Shown here: one piece after another, positions 52,814 through 62,717 of the stretch
Numbering within the stretch: the first letter of the stretch is position 1
Layout of the letters: every line of letters starts with the position of its first letter
Assembly (NCBI GenBank): GCA_031551275.1
Contig: JAVBNX010000007.1
Span: forward strand, 186,001 to 250,000
DNA length: 64,000 bases
Direction: 5' to 3'
Source of the DNA: JAVBMJ01 sp031551275
GTDB taxonomy: Bacteria; Bacteroidota; Bacteroidia; Bacteroidales; Rikenellaceae
Notes under the pieces: model-generated
What the model was told of the DNA's origin: nothing
Database searches by the model: none
The model's input: only the letters and a program-made list of their open reading frames with translations
Translations under genes and position numbers: made by a program

Positions 52814-55063
52814 TTACTCCTCCTCCTCTTCGCCGAATGCCCACCCGTAGTTCTGGTCGCTGTCCGAGAGCGCCGGGTTGTTGTTGATCTCGTATTGGGG
52901 ATAGGGCATGAAAAGCAGCCAACGGCAAAAGTCGTTGTTCAGGGCCAGGTCGCGCGACGGGTTGACGCCGTACCTGAAATCATAGTTATTCGCCAGGTCG
53001 AGGTTGTACTCGGGATAGGTCGTGGTATAGTTTACCAGCGCCCCGCCTTTGGGCCGGGAAGCCTCATCGGTGGTTTTTTTGCTCCACGTACTCCTTACCA
53101 CCTGCATGGGATTGGCCGAAACGGCTCCCGCGTTGATTTGGTTGAACCAGTAATCGTTTCGCGCGACCATCGCCTGGAATCCCCAGCTTCCGCGGCACCG
53201 CAACTGGAACAGCTCCTCGCCTTCGCACAGGGTTTCGAATTGGTACTCCTGGACGATGTGCCAGCGCATCGCCTTGCGGTCCTGGCCCAAGATGAATTGG
53301 TAGTCGGCAGGGGTGGAGCTACCCGGATTGTCGGGATTTTCCAGGTCGTAGTAGGTTTTCAGGTAATCCTCGTTATTCCAATCCTTCGGGTTATCCCACC
53401 ATTTGCCCGTCTCGGCGTCCTCTTGCTTGATCTCGCTGTCCAGCGCGGCTTCGTAGGTGTAATTGCGGCTGTCGCGTGCACGCTGCAAGATGGGCTTGAT
53501 GCAATCGTGCCAGGCGATGTGGTCGTAATTGGTGGGGTAATCGCTGTAACTTTCGGTTTCGCCGGTCACACCCTCGTCCAGATGCGCGATGGCCAGTTCA
53601 TTGGCCGCCTCGGCCAACACCAGCAGCAGGGCGGCGTAACGGAACACGGGTTGGTTCATCCCGCCGAACTGGTTGAAGTCGCCGTATTGCCACTTCTTGA
53701 TGCAGGGCAGCCAGTTGCCGTTGGTCCAGGCCCTGTCGTTGGGGAACACGTTCAGGTTGTTGTAATTGTCGGCCGTAAGCGCGTCCTGCCAGTACGCCGA
53801 TGCGTTGTAGACGTAGGTAAGGTTGATGCGGGGGTCGGAGCCGGGAACGTTGTTCGTGTTCATGTAGTAGTTGATCCCGTCGCCTTGCGCGACGTTGGGG
53901 GCCACGAGCCTCTTGCGGGGATTGCCGTACGAGACCCAGTGTTCGGCAAACACGGCCAAACCGGAACGGATGTTCCCGGAGTTGTTGTTCAGGCGGTACC
54001 ACGGAGTCCAGTTCGATCCGGCCGGGGTCGGCCCCTTCGAGCGCAGGGACAGCTGGCTGCCGTAATTCTCCGCCGCAAGGTATTGCAATTCGAATATCGA
54101 CTCCTCGGTGTGCCTCCTGTACCCGTTCGCGGCAAGGAACGACGAACGGAATATCGGGTCGTTGCACGCTGCCCCCGTGCCTTCGTCGGTCGTGGGATTG
54201 ACCCCGGGGGTGGTGATGAACAGCTTCTCGCCGAACAGATGCCTGTAATCGGGCACCAGGGAGTAGACGCCTTTCTGCTTCACATCCCAGGCCGCGTTGA
54301 AGGCAAGGTGGAGGAAGTGGTGGCGCTCGGCGTCGGTGTAGGGAGTCTCCCCCGCCTGGAAATAGATCGCATCGAGCCAGTACATCTGCAGGTACACTTT
54401 GGCCAGGTAGGCCTTTGCCGCCCAGCGTATGGGCAGGCCCATGCCCGTGGCGTATTTCCTATGCGCCTCGTCGCTTTTCGAGTCGGGCATCGATTCGAAC
54501 GCCTCGTTGAGGTCCTTGACGATCAGGCTGTAAACGTCCTTTAGCTCTCCGCGCGGCACGCTCAACTCCTCGGCGGATTTAGGCATCTGCTCGAAGACGG
54601 GTACGCGGCCGTAGATACGGGCCATGTCGAAGTACGCGACGGCCCGCATAAACTTCGCGTGTGCGGTAAAGAACACCTTCGCGTCGTCGGGAATGGGTGC
54701 TTCGGCCACTTGCTCCATGATGTTGGAGCTCTTCTGGGCGACCGAGAACAAGTGTGCGAATCCCGTCTGGACGTAGGTTTGGTTGTACCGGCCGAAGCCG
54801 GCGAGCATGGAGGTCAGCTGTCCTTTGCTGGCCATGCCGTTCGACGTGATCAGCGAATTGCAACCCCATTCGTGGAATATGACTCCGCGCAGCGCGTATC
54901 CCGAATAGGTCCGGTAGACTCCCCCCAGGGCCGCCGCGGCGCCCTCGGTGGTGGAGAAGATCGCCTGGTCGGTCAGCGAGGTGGTCGGGTCTTCGGCCAG
55001 GAAATCCTTGCACGAGGCAAGACCCGTTAACGATGCCAAGATCAGTATGGTTATTTTTTTCAT
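52814..55063 (-). CDS. SusD/RagB-family lipoprotein (locus 2), unusually long
   Basis: The ATG at 55063 (MKKITILILASLTGLASC) gives 749 residues; an ATG four codons upstream is nearly at the SusC stop and less likely. Lipobox Cys18 is followed by KDFLAEDPTTSL. The SusD helical core (FMRAVAYFDMARIYGRVPVFEQMP) and RagB region (FETLCEGEELFQLRCRGSWGFQ, YPQYEINNNPALSDSDQN) are present. Typical SusD proteins are about 500-650 residues, so inserted segments around 260-420 are likely. It partners the SusC encoded 11 bases upstream. Confidence 0.93.
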   Translation of the reverse strand: MKKITILILASLTGLASCKDFLAEDPTTSLTDQAIFSTTEGAAAALGGVYRTYSGYALRGVIFHEWGCNSLITSNGMASKGQLTSMLAGFGRYNQTYVQTGFAHLFSVAQKSSNIMEQVAEAPIPDDAKVFFTAHAKFMRAVAYFDMARIYGRVPVFEQMPKSAEELSVPRGELKDVYSLIVKDLNEAFESMPDSKSDEAHRKYATGMGLPIRWAAKAYLAKVYLQMYWLDAIYFQAGETPYTDAERHHFLHLAFNAAWDVKQKGVYSLVPDYRHLFGEKLFITTPGVNPTTDEGTGAACNDPIFRSSFLAANGYRRHTEESIFELQYLAAENYGSQLSLRSKGPTPAGSNWTPWYRLNNNSGNIRSGLAVFAEHWVSYGNPRKRLVAPNVAQGDGINYYMNTNNVPGSDPRINLTYVYNASAYWQDALTADNYNNLNVFPNDRAWTNGNWLPCIKKWQYGDFNQFGGMNQPVFRYAALLLVLAEAANELAIAHLDEGVTGETESYSDYPTNYDHIAWHDCIKPILQRARDSRNYTYEAALDSEIKQEDAETGKWWDNPKDWNNEDYLKTYYDLENPDNPGSSTPADYQFILGQDRKAMRWHIVQEYQFETLCEGEELFQLRCRGSWGFQAMVARNDYWFNQINAGAVSANPMQVVRSTWSKKTTDEASRPKGGALVNYTTTYPEYNLDLANNYDFRYGVNPSRDLALNNDFCRWLLFMPYPQYEINNNPALSDSDQNYGWAFGEEEEE

Positions 55064-55074
55064 GATGGCGGGCA

Positions 55075-58000
55075 TTAAAAATCAATGTTTACACCGAAAG
55101 AATAGGTCCTCGAAGCGGGATATGAAACCCAGTCCACCCCGATGATGCTCGGGTTGTTGGCGAACGACGTGGCGTCCGGATCGTACCCCCTGTAAGGAGT
55201 TATCACGAACAGGTTACGCACGGAGAGGCTCAACGCAATCGCTTTGACATACGTTTTGTTTTTGAAGTTCAGCCTGTACCCCAACTGCAGGTTCTGGCAC
55301 CGGAAGTAGCTCGAGTTTTCGATGAAAGGGGAGTACAGCTCGGTCAGGATCCTGTACGGGGCCATTCTCGGCTTGGTGGTGCTCGGGTAGCCCTCGCGCC
55401 AGGTCTGCGAGAAAAGATCGTAGGTAACGTTCTTGCCCGTTCCGGCGTTGACCACGGTCGGGCTTTGGGAAAATCCGGTGTCCTCCAGCATCAAAAAGTT
55501 TCCGTTGATGGTCTGGCTCCCGTACCTTCCTGTGAACACTGCACTGATGGAGAGGTTCTTCCATGTGTAATCGATCGTAAATCCATAGGTAAATTTCGGA
55601 TTGGGGTTTCCGATGATCGTGTCGTCGTCGGAATCGATAACGCCGTCATCGTTCACGTCCACGAATTTGTAGTCGCCCGGGCGCAGGTCGTAGGTGCCCG
55701 TACCGGTAAAGAATTTGGGTACCTTCCCGTTGACGAAGTCCTCCTCCTGGAGTATGCCGTCCACGAGTTTGCCGAAGAACATTCCCGCAGGATAGCCTTC
55801 GAGGAAAATGTTGACGGGTTGCCCCAGGTAGGCGGTGGCGGGCGTTCCTCCCATATATCCCACGACGTTTTCGAGGCTCCCGATCGTGGCTCGGTCCAAT
55901 CCGAGCGACAACACCTTGTTGCGGTTGATCGTGAAGTTCCCCCCGATGACCAGGGTGCTGTTCTTCGTGCGCACAGGCGTGAAGTCGGCGGTTATCTCGA
56001 TCCCCCTGTTTTGCAGGGAACCCATGTTCGACCATTGTCTCGCGTTATCGCCTATACCCGATGAGAGGGGGATGGTCAGCAGGATGAGCAGATCCTTCGT
56101 GCGCTTGTCGTACGCGTCGACGTTGAGGTTGACACGGTTGTTGAACAGGCCCACGTCCACTCCGACGTTCCACTGACGCGTGGTCTCCCATTTGAGGTTG
56201 GGGTTGGGAAGCCCGCCCGGCGAAACGGTGGTCATCAAACCTCCCGAGCTGTCCGCGTAGGCGTCGCTCGAGTAGACGGGCAGCGTTTGGTAGGGAGAGA
56301 CTCCCTGGTTGCCCACCATACCCCAACCCAGGCGAATCTTCAGGTTGCTGACCGCGTCGAGGTTCTTCATGAAATTCTCCTGGTCCATGCGGTACGCGAA
56401 GGCCGCCGAAGGGAAGGTCGCGTATTTGTTCTTTCCGTAGAACTTACTCGACCCGTCGGTCCGGACCGTTCCGGTAAAGACATACTTGTTGGCGAAGCTG
56501 TAATTCGCCCGCGCCAGGAACGAAAAGGAGTTTTGCAGCGATTCCCAATACGTGATCCTCTGCCGCTCCTTAGCGTACATGAGGCCCTCCTCCTTGTATG
56601 CCGTGTTGTCGAAGCGGTTGCCGGCCATGATCGAACCCTGCTCCTGGGAACTGATCGCCGTGATACCGGCGGTGGCGTTGATGTTGTGATTGCCGAAACG
56701 TTTCGCGTAATTGAACATGTGGTCGAAGTTCCAGCGCCACTGCCTCATTTCGCCTGCGGTGGCTTTCCCGCCTACGTTCTCGCCCGCGGGAGTGCCCGGG
56801 CCGAACCAGTACTGGCGGACCTTGTTGCGTTGGTCCACGCCGAAAGTCGTCTTCATGGACAACTCTTTATACAACCTGATGTCGGCATACACGGAGGCTA
56901 TGATACGGAAATCCTTGCTGTAATCCCTGTAATCGTTGAGCCACGAGTTAGGCCCGTACAGGGTCGCCAAATCGTCGTCGTTGTTCGATATTTCGCCCGA
57001 CGGTACGTCCGACTCGGTAAAATACGGCTCATAGGCGAGCATCGAGCGGATCAGCCCCGAGTTGACCTGCGCCAAAGAGTTCCCGCCCGAAGCCATGTTG
57101 ATCCTCGAGAACATGAAGGTGCTTTTTGTGCCGATCTTTACGCCTTTGGATAGCTCCTGGTCCACATTGATGCGAATGTCAGCCTGCTCCTGCATAGAGG
57201 TTCTCACGATACCCTCGTTCCTCATAAAACCGCCCGAAATATAATAGTTCGTCTTATCGGTCTTTTGCGAAATGGAGACCCTGTTGTTCTGGCTGAAGGG
57301 CGTTTGTGTGACGATATCCTGCCAGTCGGCGTACACTTTATCGCCCTTGCTGAACGTGGTGTTCCTGTACAGGGGGCTGCTCATGTATTCGGTGTATTCG
57401 TCGAGGTTGAGCACCCTGATCTTTTTCGACATTTCGGAGAGGCCGAACGATCCCGTGTAGGAGACCGAAGGCTTGCTCGACACGCCCTGCTTGGTGGTAA
57501 TCATCACAACGCCGTTGGCTCCCAGCGACCCGTATATGGCTGTCGCCGAAGCGTCCTTCAGGATCTCGACGCTGGCGATGTCCTGCGGATTGATGCCGGT
57601 AAACCCGTTTTGCGACGTCATGGAGCTCGACCCCGCCAGATAACCGTCGCCGACGGCGACCTCGGACCCGGTCGCGTTCATGATGATCCCGTCGACCACG
57701 TAAAGAGGCTCGCTCGATCCGGTCAGGCTGCTTCTGCCGCGGATCCTGACCTGCATGGCCGCACCGGGGGCCCCGTCCTGCGAGTTGACCTGGACACCGG
57801 CGACACGGCCTTGCAGCAGCGATTGGAACGACGACGCGGTCGATGCCTCGGTGCTGTTGATGTCCACCTTGCCCACAGCGCTGGTTAGGTCGCTTTTTTT
57901 CAGGTTGCCGTATCCGACCACAACGACCTCGTCCATTTCCGACATCTCTTCGGCAAGGATAACGCTGTATTCTGTTTTGCCCGCTGCCAGGGTAATCTCG

Positions 58001-58284
58001 GCCGTTACATAGCCGATGAACATTACCCTGAGTTTATCCTTGTCGGCGGGGACGGTTATCTTGAATTCTCCTTTTTGGTTGGTCGTGGTTCCTATGCTGG
58101 TCCCGTCGACCACCACGCTCGCTCCGATGAGCGGGGTTTTGGATTCGGTGTGCACACTTCCCGAAACGGTTCGGCTCTGCGCCGAAAGGCTGGGGATTGC
58201 GCAAAACATCATCAAGGCGAAAAGTGATATGAACTTCGCAACGAAGAGCCTGTTGATGTCCTTAAAACACGATATGATTCTCAT
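55075..58284 (-). CDS. SusC-family TonB-dependent transporter (locus 2, full length)
   Basis: From ATG 58284 the protein is 1069 residues; an upstream in-frame ATG at 58395 would overlap the neighbouring gene and lacks a signal. The signal peptide ends near PSLSAQ. The regulatory domain (VSGSVHTESKTPLIGASVVVDG), the MDEVVVVGYG block near residue 130, the plug (IRGRSSLTGSSEPLYVVDG) and a barrel ending in Phe are all present. It lies 22 bases after a second SusC-like gene and directly before susD, so this is the pair that should form the SusCD complex. Confidence 0.95.
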   Translation of the reverse strand: MRIISCFKDINRLFVAKFISLFALMMFCAIPSLSAQSRTVSGSVHTESKTPLIGASVVVDGTSIGTTTNQKGEFKITVPADKDKLRVMFIGYVTAEITLAAGKTEYSVILAEEMSEMDEVVVVGYGNLKKSDLTSAVGKVDINSTEASTASSFQSLLQGRVAGVQVNSQDGAPGAAMQVRIRGRSSLTGSSEPLYVVDGIIMNATGSEVAVGDGYLAGSSSMTSQNGFTGINPQDIASVEILKDASATAIYGSLGANGVVMITTKQGVSSKPSVSYTGSFGLSEMSKKIRVLNLDEYTEYMSSPLYRNTTFSKGDKVYADWQDIVTQTPFSQNNRVSISQKTDKTNYYISGGFMRNEGIVRTSMQEQADIRINVDQELSKGVKIGTKSTFMFSRINMASGGNSLAQVNSGLIRSMLAYEPYFTESDVPSGEISNNDDDLATLYGPNSWLNDYRDYSKDFRIIASVYADIRLYKELSMKTTFGVDQRNKVRQYWFGPGTPAGENVGGKATAGEMRQWRWNFDHMFNYAKRFGNHNINATAGITAISSQEQGSIMAGNRFDNTAYKEEGLMYAKERQRITYWESLQNSFSFLARANYSFANKYVFTGTVRTDGSSKFYGKNKYATFPSAAFAYRMDQENFMKNLDAVSNLKIRLGWGMVGNQGVSPYQTLPVYSSDAYADSSGGLMTTVSPGGLPNPNLKWETTRQWNVGVDVGLFNNRVNLNVDAYDKRTKDLLILLTIPLSSGIGDNARQWSNMGSLQNRGIEITADFTPVRTKNSTLVIGGNFTINRNKVLSLGLDRATIGSLENVVGYMGGTPATAYLGQPVNIFLEGYPAGMFFGKLVDGILQEEDFVNGKVPKFFTGTGTYDLRPGDYKFVDVNDDGVIDSDDDTIIGNPNPKFTYGFTIDYTWKNLSISAVFTGRYGSQTINGNFLMLEDTGFSQSPTVVNAGTGKNVTYDLFSQTWREGYPSTTKPRMAPYRILTELYSPFIENSSYFRCQNLQLGYRLNFKNKTYVKAIALSLSVRNLFVITPYRGYDPDATSFANNPSIIGVDWVSYPASRTYSFGVNIDF

Positions 58285-58306
58285 CTTTGTCCGTTTTAAG
58301 AAGTTA

Positions 58307-61186
58307 TTAAAAATTCGCAAGCAGACCCAGCGTAAAGGTGCGCATCGAGAGATACGACCCCGAGTCGACTCCGCGCAAAGCCCAGTCGCCCACAAAACTG
58401 TTCACGTCGGGATTGTATCCGCTGTAGTTTGTCAAAACGAAAAGATTCGTCGCCATGAAGTTGACGGTAAACGATTTGATCCAATCCGCCTTCGGCAGAG
58501 GTATCTCATAGGCCAGGGTAAGCGCGTTGAGGCGGAAGTAGCTGCCGTCCTCCAGCATGCGGTCGGTAAGCCGGTCCATCCCGAAGCCGTTGAGCTTGGG
58601 ATAGGGATCGCGCGAGGAACCTGACGGGGTCCAACTCTGCGTGTAAGCCTCTTTGCGGACGTTGTTGGGGTAGGTTCCCGTCGTGGGCCCGGTATAATTC
58701 TGCGTGAGCAGGTTGAAGTTGAAAACATCGTTGCCGTAGCATCCGTCGAAACGGGCCGAGAGCGTAAACCTCTTGTAGGAGAAAGAGGTGTTGATCCCGT
58801 AGGTGAATTTCGGATTCGGATCGCCGATGATGGTCATGTCCTGCTCGTCGACGATGTTGTCCCCGTTCGTGTCCAGCAGAAGCACATCGCCCAGTTGGGG
58901 TATGCGCAACAAATCGCCCTCGAGGTTGGTCAGGTACATGTCGGGGGTGTCGCCCGGATAGACCTGGCTTACCTTGACCGGATCGGCCATGTTGAGGTTT
59001 TGCGTCCCCACCACGCCGGCCGTCTTGTAGCCGTACAGCATGCCGATGGGCTGGTTTTTAATAAAGGCGTTCACGTAGTAGGTCTCGCCTCCCGTCATGC
59101 CCGCGCTGCGGCCGTAAAACCCGTCGTACCGGGTATCGCCCAGGTTGGAGGGCCTTCCCGTTTCGATGATCTCGGAGCGGTTCCGCGCGATGTTCGCGTT
59201 GAGGCTCCATCGGAAATCTCCCTTTTGGATGATCGCCGCTCCCGCGCTCAACTCGAATCCTTTGCGGCTGAAACGCATGGCGTTGCTGTACTCGGCCCTT
59301 GTTTTGGTATGCTTTTCGACGGGGGTGTTGTACAGGTAGAGCGTGTTGGTCGATTTGCCGTCGTAATATTTGGCCCCCACGGTAATCCTGTCGCTGAGGA
59401 ATCCGAGATCCAGACCCACGTTCCACTCATCGAGAACGGTCAGGGACCTGACGTTGTAGCTCAGCAGCCTGTCGTAGGGAATGTTGATCGGGAAGAGCAT
59501 ATCCCCGTTGGTGTCGTATTGGGAGTAGTCGAGGTTGTAGTAGCTGTAATCCTCCATGGGCGATATGTAATCGGTGGAGCTTTTTCCCCAGCCCCCGAAA
59601 AGGGTCAGCTTATTGAAGACCCGGGCCAGCGGCAGCGACTTCCAGGCGCCGGTGTTCCCGATCTCTATTTTTGCATTCGCCAGCGGGCTGTAACGCATGC
59701 CCTTGTCGAATCGCTGCACCGTATTGGCGTTGACGCCGACTCCTATATGGACGATCTCCCCGTATGAATACGAGGCCTGGGCGGTCGCCTCGAGCACGTC
59801 CTTCGAGCTTTTCGAGTAGTTTACATCCCATTGCGTGGCGGCCATCGCAATGCCTTTGGCGCGAAGGGTGGTGTTGAAGAAGTTATTCCCGCCATATCTC
59901 GTCGAAAGGTAGGTGTCTCCGTACCATGCCCCTTTCAACGACGCCTTGACGCCGTGCTTGCCGGCGAACTGTTTGTCGTAATAGATCCCGGCGCTCGTGT
60001 TGTAATAGATCGAGTAGATCGAAGAGCGTGCCGCAACCGAGCCCAGGTCTGCGCTCCAGTCGATCTCGGGACCCAGCCAACGCAAACGCTCTTTGGTGCT
60101 GTAATCCAAACCCCCGTCGATGCGCAGCGACAAATTGGGAGTTATATTGGCATTGGCGTAGAACGAGGGGAGGATCCTCCACGCTTTCGTGTTGTCGTCA
60201 TAGCCGTCGATCCAACTCATGGGATTCTCGCCCACGCCCGAGAACGGCACGGCCGTAAGCCTTTCGATCAGACCTCCCGAGCCCGCGTAGGAGGCGGTCT
60301 TGGTCATGTCGGTCGAACTGTTGGCGATCATCAGCCTGAACCCGTAGTTGAAAATTTTGTTGGCGGTCTGGTCGATGTTGATCCTGAAACCGGCGTCCTG
60401 CGTCCCCGTTTTTTTGACCACGCCCTGGTGGTTGGAGTAGTATAAAGAGGTGTAGTACCTGAATTTCTTTATGGTACCCCTGACCGCTACGTTGACGTCC
60501 GAGGTCAGGGCCGTGCGCGCCAGCATATCCTGCCAGTCCGCGGCTTGGAGGCTGCCCAGATTACCGGGATCCGCGCCTTTGCTTGCCAGGTAGTTCAGGT
60601 ACTGGGAAGAGGAGAGCATATCGATCTGTTTCGAAGCCGCCGAAACGCCGCCGGCCATGCTGACCACGATATCGCGGTAGCTCTCGTTTCCCGATTTGGT
60701 CGTGACGATTACCACCCCGTTGGCACCGCGATTCCCATAAAGCGCCGTTGCCGATGCGTCTTGAAGGATATCGATGCTCTCGATATCCTGGGCGTTCAGC
60801 CCCCTTAACGCGTTTTGTACCTGCTGGTAATCCAAAGGATCGAGTGTCTTCAAAGGATTGGGGGCATCGAGATGGGGATCGCTGAGCATTACCCCGTCGA
60901 TGATATACAGGGGTTGGTAACTCCCCCGCAGGGATAACAATCCCCGGATTATAACGTCGAACGCTGCGCCGGGAGCGCCGTTCGAGTTCTTGATCTGCAC
61001 GCCGGCAGCCTGCCCCTGAATGAGCTCGCCTAAATTCAGGCCGCGCTGGGACATGACCGAATCGATAGGAACCTGCGGACTTTGGGCCCATAGAGTGGAG
61101 GGAAGAGTCGATACGATCAGCAGCATCGCCCCGAAAACTCCCGCTTTAATCCCACTCGAAAAATAAAAAGTACATTTTCGAATCAT
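58307..61186 (-). CDS. SusC-like TonB-dependent transporter lacking the N-terminal regulatory domain
   Basis: The 959-residue protein has a signal peptide ending TLWAQ, after which the plug starts almost at once (LGELIQGQAAGVQIKNSNGAPG, IRGLLSLRGSYQPLYIIDG, LQDASATALYGNRGANGVVIVTTKSG). The ~90-residue carboxypeptidase-D-like domain and a DEVVVVGYG-type block are absent. The barrel seems complete and ends in Phe (LGLLANF). No second susD accompanies it. It could be a second transporter that shares the downstream SusD, or a degenerate paralogue. The true start may be 61186 or the ATG two codons upstream. Confidence 0.88.
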   Translation of the reverse strand: MIRKCTFYFSSGIKAGVFGAMLLIVSTLPSTLWAQSPQVPIDSVMSQRGLNLGELIQGQAAGVQIKNSNGAPGAAFDVIIRGLLSLRGSYQPLYIIDGVMLSDPHLDAPNPLKTLDPLDYQQVQNALRGLNAQDIESIDILQDASATALYGNRGANGVVIVTTKSGNESYRDIVVSMAGGVSAASKQIDMLSSSQYLNYLASKGADPGNLGSLQAADWQDMLARTALTSDVNVAVRGTIKKFRYYTSLYYSNHQGVVKKTGTQDAGFRINIDQTANKIFNYGFRLMIANSSTDMTKTASYAGSGGLIERLTAVPFSGVGENPMSWIDGYDDNTKAWRILPSFYANANITPNLSLRIDGGLDYSTKERLRWLGPEIDWSADLGSVAARSSIYSIYYNTSAGIYYDKQFAGKHGVKASLKGAWYGDTYLSTRYGGNNFFNTTLRAKGIAMAATQWDVNYSKSSKDVLEATAQASYSYGEIVHIGVGVNANTVQRFDKGMRYSPLANAKIEIGNTGAWKSLPLARVFNKLTLFGGWGKSSTDYISPMEDYSYYNLDYSQYDTNGDMLFPINIPYDRLLSYNVRSLTVLDEWNVGLDLGFLSDRITVGAKYYDGKSTNTLYLYNTPVEKHTKTRAEYSNAMRFSRKGFELSAGAAIIQKGDFRWSLNANIARNRSEIIETGRPSNLGDTRYDGFYGRSAGMTGGETYYVNAFIKNQPIGMLYGYKTAGVVGTQNLNMADPVKVSQVYPGDTPDMYLTNLEGDLLRIPQLGDVLLLDTNGDNIVDEQDMTIIGDPNPKFTYGINTSFSYKRFTLSARFDGCYGNDVFNFNLLTQNYTGPTTGTYPNNVRKEAYTQSWTPSGSSRDPYPKLNGFGMDRLTDRMLEDGSYFRLNALTLAYEIPLPKADWIKSFTVNFMATNLFVLTNYSGYNPDVNSFVGDWALRGVDSGSYLSMRTFTLGLLANF

Positions 61187-61240
61187 GAGCAAATGAGTTA
61201 GTGTTTTGCAATCATCAATTACTTTTAAGTCTTTACCGCC

Positions 61241-62704
61241 CTAACTTGCAGGCTGGGTTACCCCCAGCCGTTTGTTCTTTTGATCGAGCAAGGACAACTC
61301 CTTGTCGACCATGGCCTTGAATTCAGCGCATTTCTGCTTGTTGGCCGGGGCGATGTTGTCGAATTCGTTCGGGTCGATCCGGTGGTCGTAAAGCTCCTGG
61401 AAACCGTTGGTATAGCATATATACCTGTAATCGTCCGTTCTCAGGGAGTAGCCCGATATGAACTCGCCGTTGAACAGCCCGCACTTCTTATCGAAACGGT
61501 AGATGGTCAATACGGGATGCTTGCGGTCGAAATTCTTTTTGCCTTTCAGCACGGGGGCAAGCGACACTCCGTCGCAGGCTTCGGGAGTGGAGAGCCCGGT
61601 AAGGTCGCAAAGCGTGGGGAAAATATCGAGCGAGCTTACGGGTTTGTCCCACCGCACGCCTTTGGGGCCTCCCGGGAGAGCGAAGAACAGGGGGATGTGG
61701 GCCGACTTTTCCCAGAGGGTAAACTTTTCCCAGTTCTCCTTCTCCCCGATGTGCATGCCGTGGTCCGCCCATAGCATGATGATCGTGTTGTCCTTGTACT
61801 TGCTCTTTTCAAAAGCGTCCAGGAGCCTGCCGAGCTGGGCGTCGCAATACGCGATACTGGCCAGGTATCCCTGGACGTATCGTTTCCAAAGGTCGTTGTC
61901 CATGATCCATTTATGCCAAAACTGGCGGCCATGGGAGAACGCGTCGTCCAGGTCGTTCTCTTTGTGCACGGGCAGAAGGATATCTTCGATGGGGAAGAGG
62001 TCGAAATATTTTTGGGGGACTTCCCAGGGGATGTGGGGACGGAAAATACCGCATGCCAAAAAGAACGGCTTGTCGTAACTCTCCTCGAGCCGCTCGCTTA
62101 TCCAGCTCACGACCGCGTAATCCGAAGTCTTCTCGTCGGGCAGGTCGAGTTCCTTGGTAACGAAATATTGGATCGGCGGCTTGCCTTTCCATGCCTCATC
62201 GTCGTAGCTGGCTCTGGGCCAGTCGGGAATGGGGTGTTCGGCCGAAGGGAAGTACCTGTCCCATGTCGAAGGGTCGGCATGGCTACCGGGCCACCATTGC
62301 AACGCGTGGTATATCTTCCCGGAGGCCATGGAGGTGTAACCGTTGTTGCGAAACCACTCCTCCATGGTCGCGACCCCTTTGTATGCGGGTTTCGCCCTCC
62401 AGACTGGCATCAGGTCCCATTCGTTCTCGATATAATCGGAGCGGTGGGGGCTCACACCGGTCATGGTGGCCGCGCGCGAGGGGCTGCTCGCCGGAGCCGC
62501 GCAATTGGCCTTTGTGAAGGTGACGCCCATTTTGGCAAGGCGCTCCAAATTGGGTGTGAGCGCCTGGGGATGCCCTCCCAAAGGAGAGATGTAATCGTTC
62601 AGGTCGTCGACGGCTATAAAAAGCACGTTCGGCCTCGGCTTCTCTGCAGCCGTTACGCCTAAGGCGCACAACAGCAGTCCTGATGTTAAAACAGTACGGT
62701 TCAT
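61241..62704 (-). CDS. Sulfatase of the iduronate-2-sulfatase-like group, serine-type
   Basis: The 487-residue exported enzyme (signal ending VTAAEK) has metal residues in FIAVDDLND (Asp33, Asp34) and an activation motif S73-S-P-S-R77 with Ser in place of Cys. The downstream sulfatase features are GKIYHALQWWPG, GIFRPHIPW and LWADHGMHIGEKENWEK. Members of this group remove sulfate from glycosaminoglycans or other sulfated sugars; the precise substrate is not predictable. It lies between the GH51 gene (13 bases upstream) and the SusC-like gene (54 bases downstream), so the second locus probably handles a sulfated glycan. Confidence 0.92.
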   Translation of the reverse strand: MNRTVLTSGLLLCALGVTAAEKPRPNVLFIAVDDLNDYISPLGGHPQALTPNLERLAKMGVTFTKANCAAPASSPSRAATMTGVSPHRSDYIENEWDLMPVWRAKPAYKGVATMEEWFRNNGYTSMASGKIYHALQWWPGSHADPSTWDRYFPSAEHPIPDWPRASYDDEAWKGKPPIQYFVTKELDLPDEKTSDYAVVSWISERLEESYDKPFFLACGIFRPHIPWEVPQKYFDLFPIEDILLPVHKENDLDDAFSHGRQFWHKWIMDNDLWKRYVQGYLASIAYCDAQLGRLLDAFEKSKYKDNTIIMLWADHGMHIGEKENWEKFTLWEKSAHIPLFFALPGGPKGVRWDKPVSSLDIFPTLCDLTGLSTPEACDGVSLAPVLKGKKNFDRKHPVLTIYRFDKKCGLFNGEFISGYSLRTDDYRYICYTNGFQELYDHRIDPNEFDNIAPANKQKCAEFKAMVDKELSLLDQKNKRLGVTQPAS

Positions 62705-62717
62705 GGGGGATGGAAGG

